A DNA stretch of 64,000 nucleotides from CAJXQU01 sp965223825 (GTDB lineage: Bacteria; Pseudomonadota; Gammaproteobacteria; CAJXQU01), in assembly GCA_965223825.1 (NCBI GenBank), contig OZ245018.1, positions 434,001-498,000 of the forward strand, written 5' to 3'. Position 1 is the first letter of the stretch. Each line of letters opens with the position of its first letter. Below are positions 62,996 to 64,000 of this stretch, piece by piece. The notes under the pieces were generated by a model. That model was not told the DNA's origin, did no database searches, and was given only the letters and a program-made list of their open reading frames with translations. The position numbers were made by a program, and so were the translations under genes.

Positions 62996-64000
62996 GATTC
63001 AGACATGGCGGCGATCAGATCGGCTTGATGCTCCTGAATCAGTGGTTCGACGATCAGATCCAATTCACCTTCAATCAGTTGTTCGAGTTTATACAATGTT
63101 AAATTGATTCGATGATCCGTAACGCGACCTTGCGGGAAGTTATAAGTCCGAATGCGTTCAGAACGATCACCTGAGCCAACGAGGTTGCGACGATTGGCGG
63201 CTTGTTCGGATTCTTGCTTTTCACGTTCCGCAGAAAGTAAGCGAGATTTGAGTAAGGATAACGCTTGCGCCTTGTTCTTATGCTGCGAACGTTCATCCTG
63301 ACACTCCACCACGACACCCGTCGGTAAATGGGTAATTCGGATCGCGGAATCGGTTTTGTTGACGTGCTGACCACCCGCACCGGATGCACGATACGTATCG
63401 ATGCGCAGATCAGATGGGTTGATTGCAATATCATCGACTTCTTCAAACTCAGGTAGAATTGCCACGGTACAAGCTGAAGTATGAATGCGACCCTGTGACT
63501 CAGTTTCAGGAACGCGCTGAACGCGATGCGCGCCAGACTCAAATTTCAATCGTGAATATGCGCCTTGACCCAAAATGCGCACGATGACTTCTTTGTAACC
63601 ACCAATCTCATTTGCGCTCTCGCTGATGGGCTCAATTTTCCAATTACGCACTTCTGCATAACGTGTGTACATGCGGAGTAAGGTGCCTGCGAATAAAGCG
63701 GCTTCGTCACCACCAGTGCCTGCGCGAACTTCAAGGAAGATGTTGTTATTGTCTGCGGGATCTTTCGGTAAGAGGAGAATTTGTAATTCATGTTCAAGCG
63801 CGACGGTGTGCTCTTGTGCGGCTTTCAACTCTTCAGAGGCCATTTCGCGAATGTCGGGATCCGTATCTTTCAGCATGTCTTGTGAAGATGCGATGATATC
63901 CTGGTTTTCTTGAAAGCGTTTAAAACAGTTTACGACCGGGCCAACTTCGGCGTATTCGACGGAAAGTTCTCGAAACTTATTCTGATTATTGATGATCTCT
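62992..64000 (-). CDS. prfA: Peptide chain release factor 1, N-terminus beyond window
   Basis: RF1 reads UAA and UAG stops. About 335 of the usual 360 residues are present; the frame stays open to the right edge (EYAEVGPVVNCFKRF near the edge) so only some 25 residues are missing. The GGQ loop is intact (GAGGQHVNKTDSAIR). The stop-recognition tripeptide reads PET (RVPETESQG), a PxT variant where E. coli has PAT. It is first of a prfA-prmC-moeB-JAMM gene run on this strand. Confidence 0.96.
   Translation of the reverse strand, partial: EIINNQNKFRELSVEYAEVGPVVNCFKRFQENQDIIASSQDMLKDTDPDIREMASEELKAAQEHTVALEHELQILLLPKDPADNNNIFLEVRAGTGGDEAALFAGTLLRMYTRYAEVRNWKIEPISESANEIGGYKEVIVRILGQGAYSRLKFESGAHRVQRVPETESQGRIHTSACTVAILPEFEEVDDIAINPSDLRIDTYRASGAGGQHVNKTDSAIRITHLPTGVVVECQDERSQHKNKAQALSLLKSRLLSAEREKQESEQAANRRNLVGSGDRSERIRTYNFPQGRVTDHRINLTLYKLEQLIEGELDLIVEPLIQEHQADLIAAMSES

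Overview
The window is a chromosomal segment of a gammaproteobacterium with moderate GC content. It holds a PQQ alcohol dehydrogenase end, a Lut-type lactate module, a PDH operon whose E3 carries a lipoyl domain, and the fused rif/str/S10/spc/alpha ribosomal region. Together these resemble marine Piscirickettsiaceae-type bacteria such as the methylotroph Methylophaga or the hydrocarbon degrader Cycloclasticus. That placement is inferred from gene content only. No mobile element, CRISPR array, phage gene or rRNA gene was seen.

Bases 1-11,000 (plus strand) form a catabolic block: the C-terminus of a PQQ-dependent alcohol dehydrogenase, an AldA-type lactaldehyde dehydrogenase, lactate permease, the three LutABC/LldEFG lactate-oxidation genes, PEP synthase, an AEC-family transporter and an exported SMP-30/gluconolactonase-like protein. 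Read in order, the enzymes could carry a diol such as 1,2-propanediol through lactaldehyde, lactate and pyruvate to PEP. The block ends in a bidirectional terminator. Bases 11,110-21,800 (mostly minus) hold the pyruvate dehydrogenase operon aceE-aceF-lpdA, a lipoprotein cytochrome c with 11-residue repeats, a MarC-family protein, acylphosphatase and DNA polymerase I. Bases 21,780-24,660 (plus) hold a LOG-family protein, a DUF2782 protein, quinolinate synthase (nadA) and a lipase-like hydrolase.

Bases 24,700-56,200 (plus) are the translation and transcription superlocus. The order is tRNA-Tyr, tRNA-Gly, tRNA-Thr, tuf, tRNA-Trp, secE, nusG, rplKAJL, rpoBC, rpsL, rpsG, fusA, a second tuf, then the complete S10, spc and alpha operons through rplQ. 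The two tuf genes differ by one internal synonymous base and by their start codon (ATG versus GTG). Visible control sites include a stable-RNA promoter before tRNA-Tyr, an L10-type leader before rplJ, an attenuator before rpoB, and a near-consensus promoter set into a palindrome between rpoC and rpsL.

Bases 56,200-64,000 hold ettA (minus), a TM-helix membrane protein related to mechanosensitive channels, yaaA (minus), an unrecognised 227-residue protein, and a minus-strand operon prfA-prmC-moeB/thiF-like-JAMM protease. The prfA start lies beyond the window edge. The E1-like enzyme and JAMM protease pair has no ubiquitin-like partner in view. The least explained elements are that pair, the 227-residue protein, the repeat-bearing cytochrome and the diol/lactate block.
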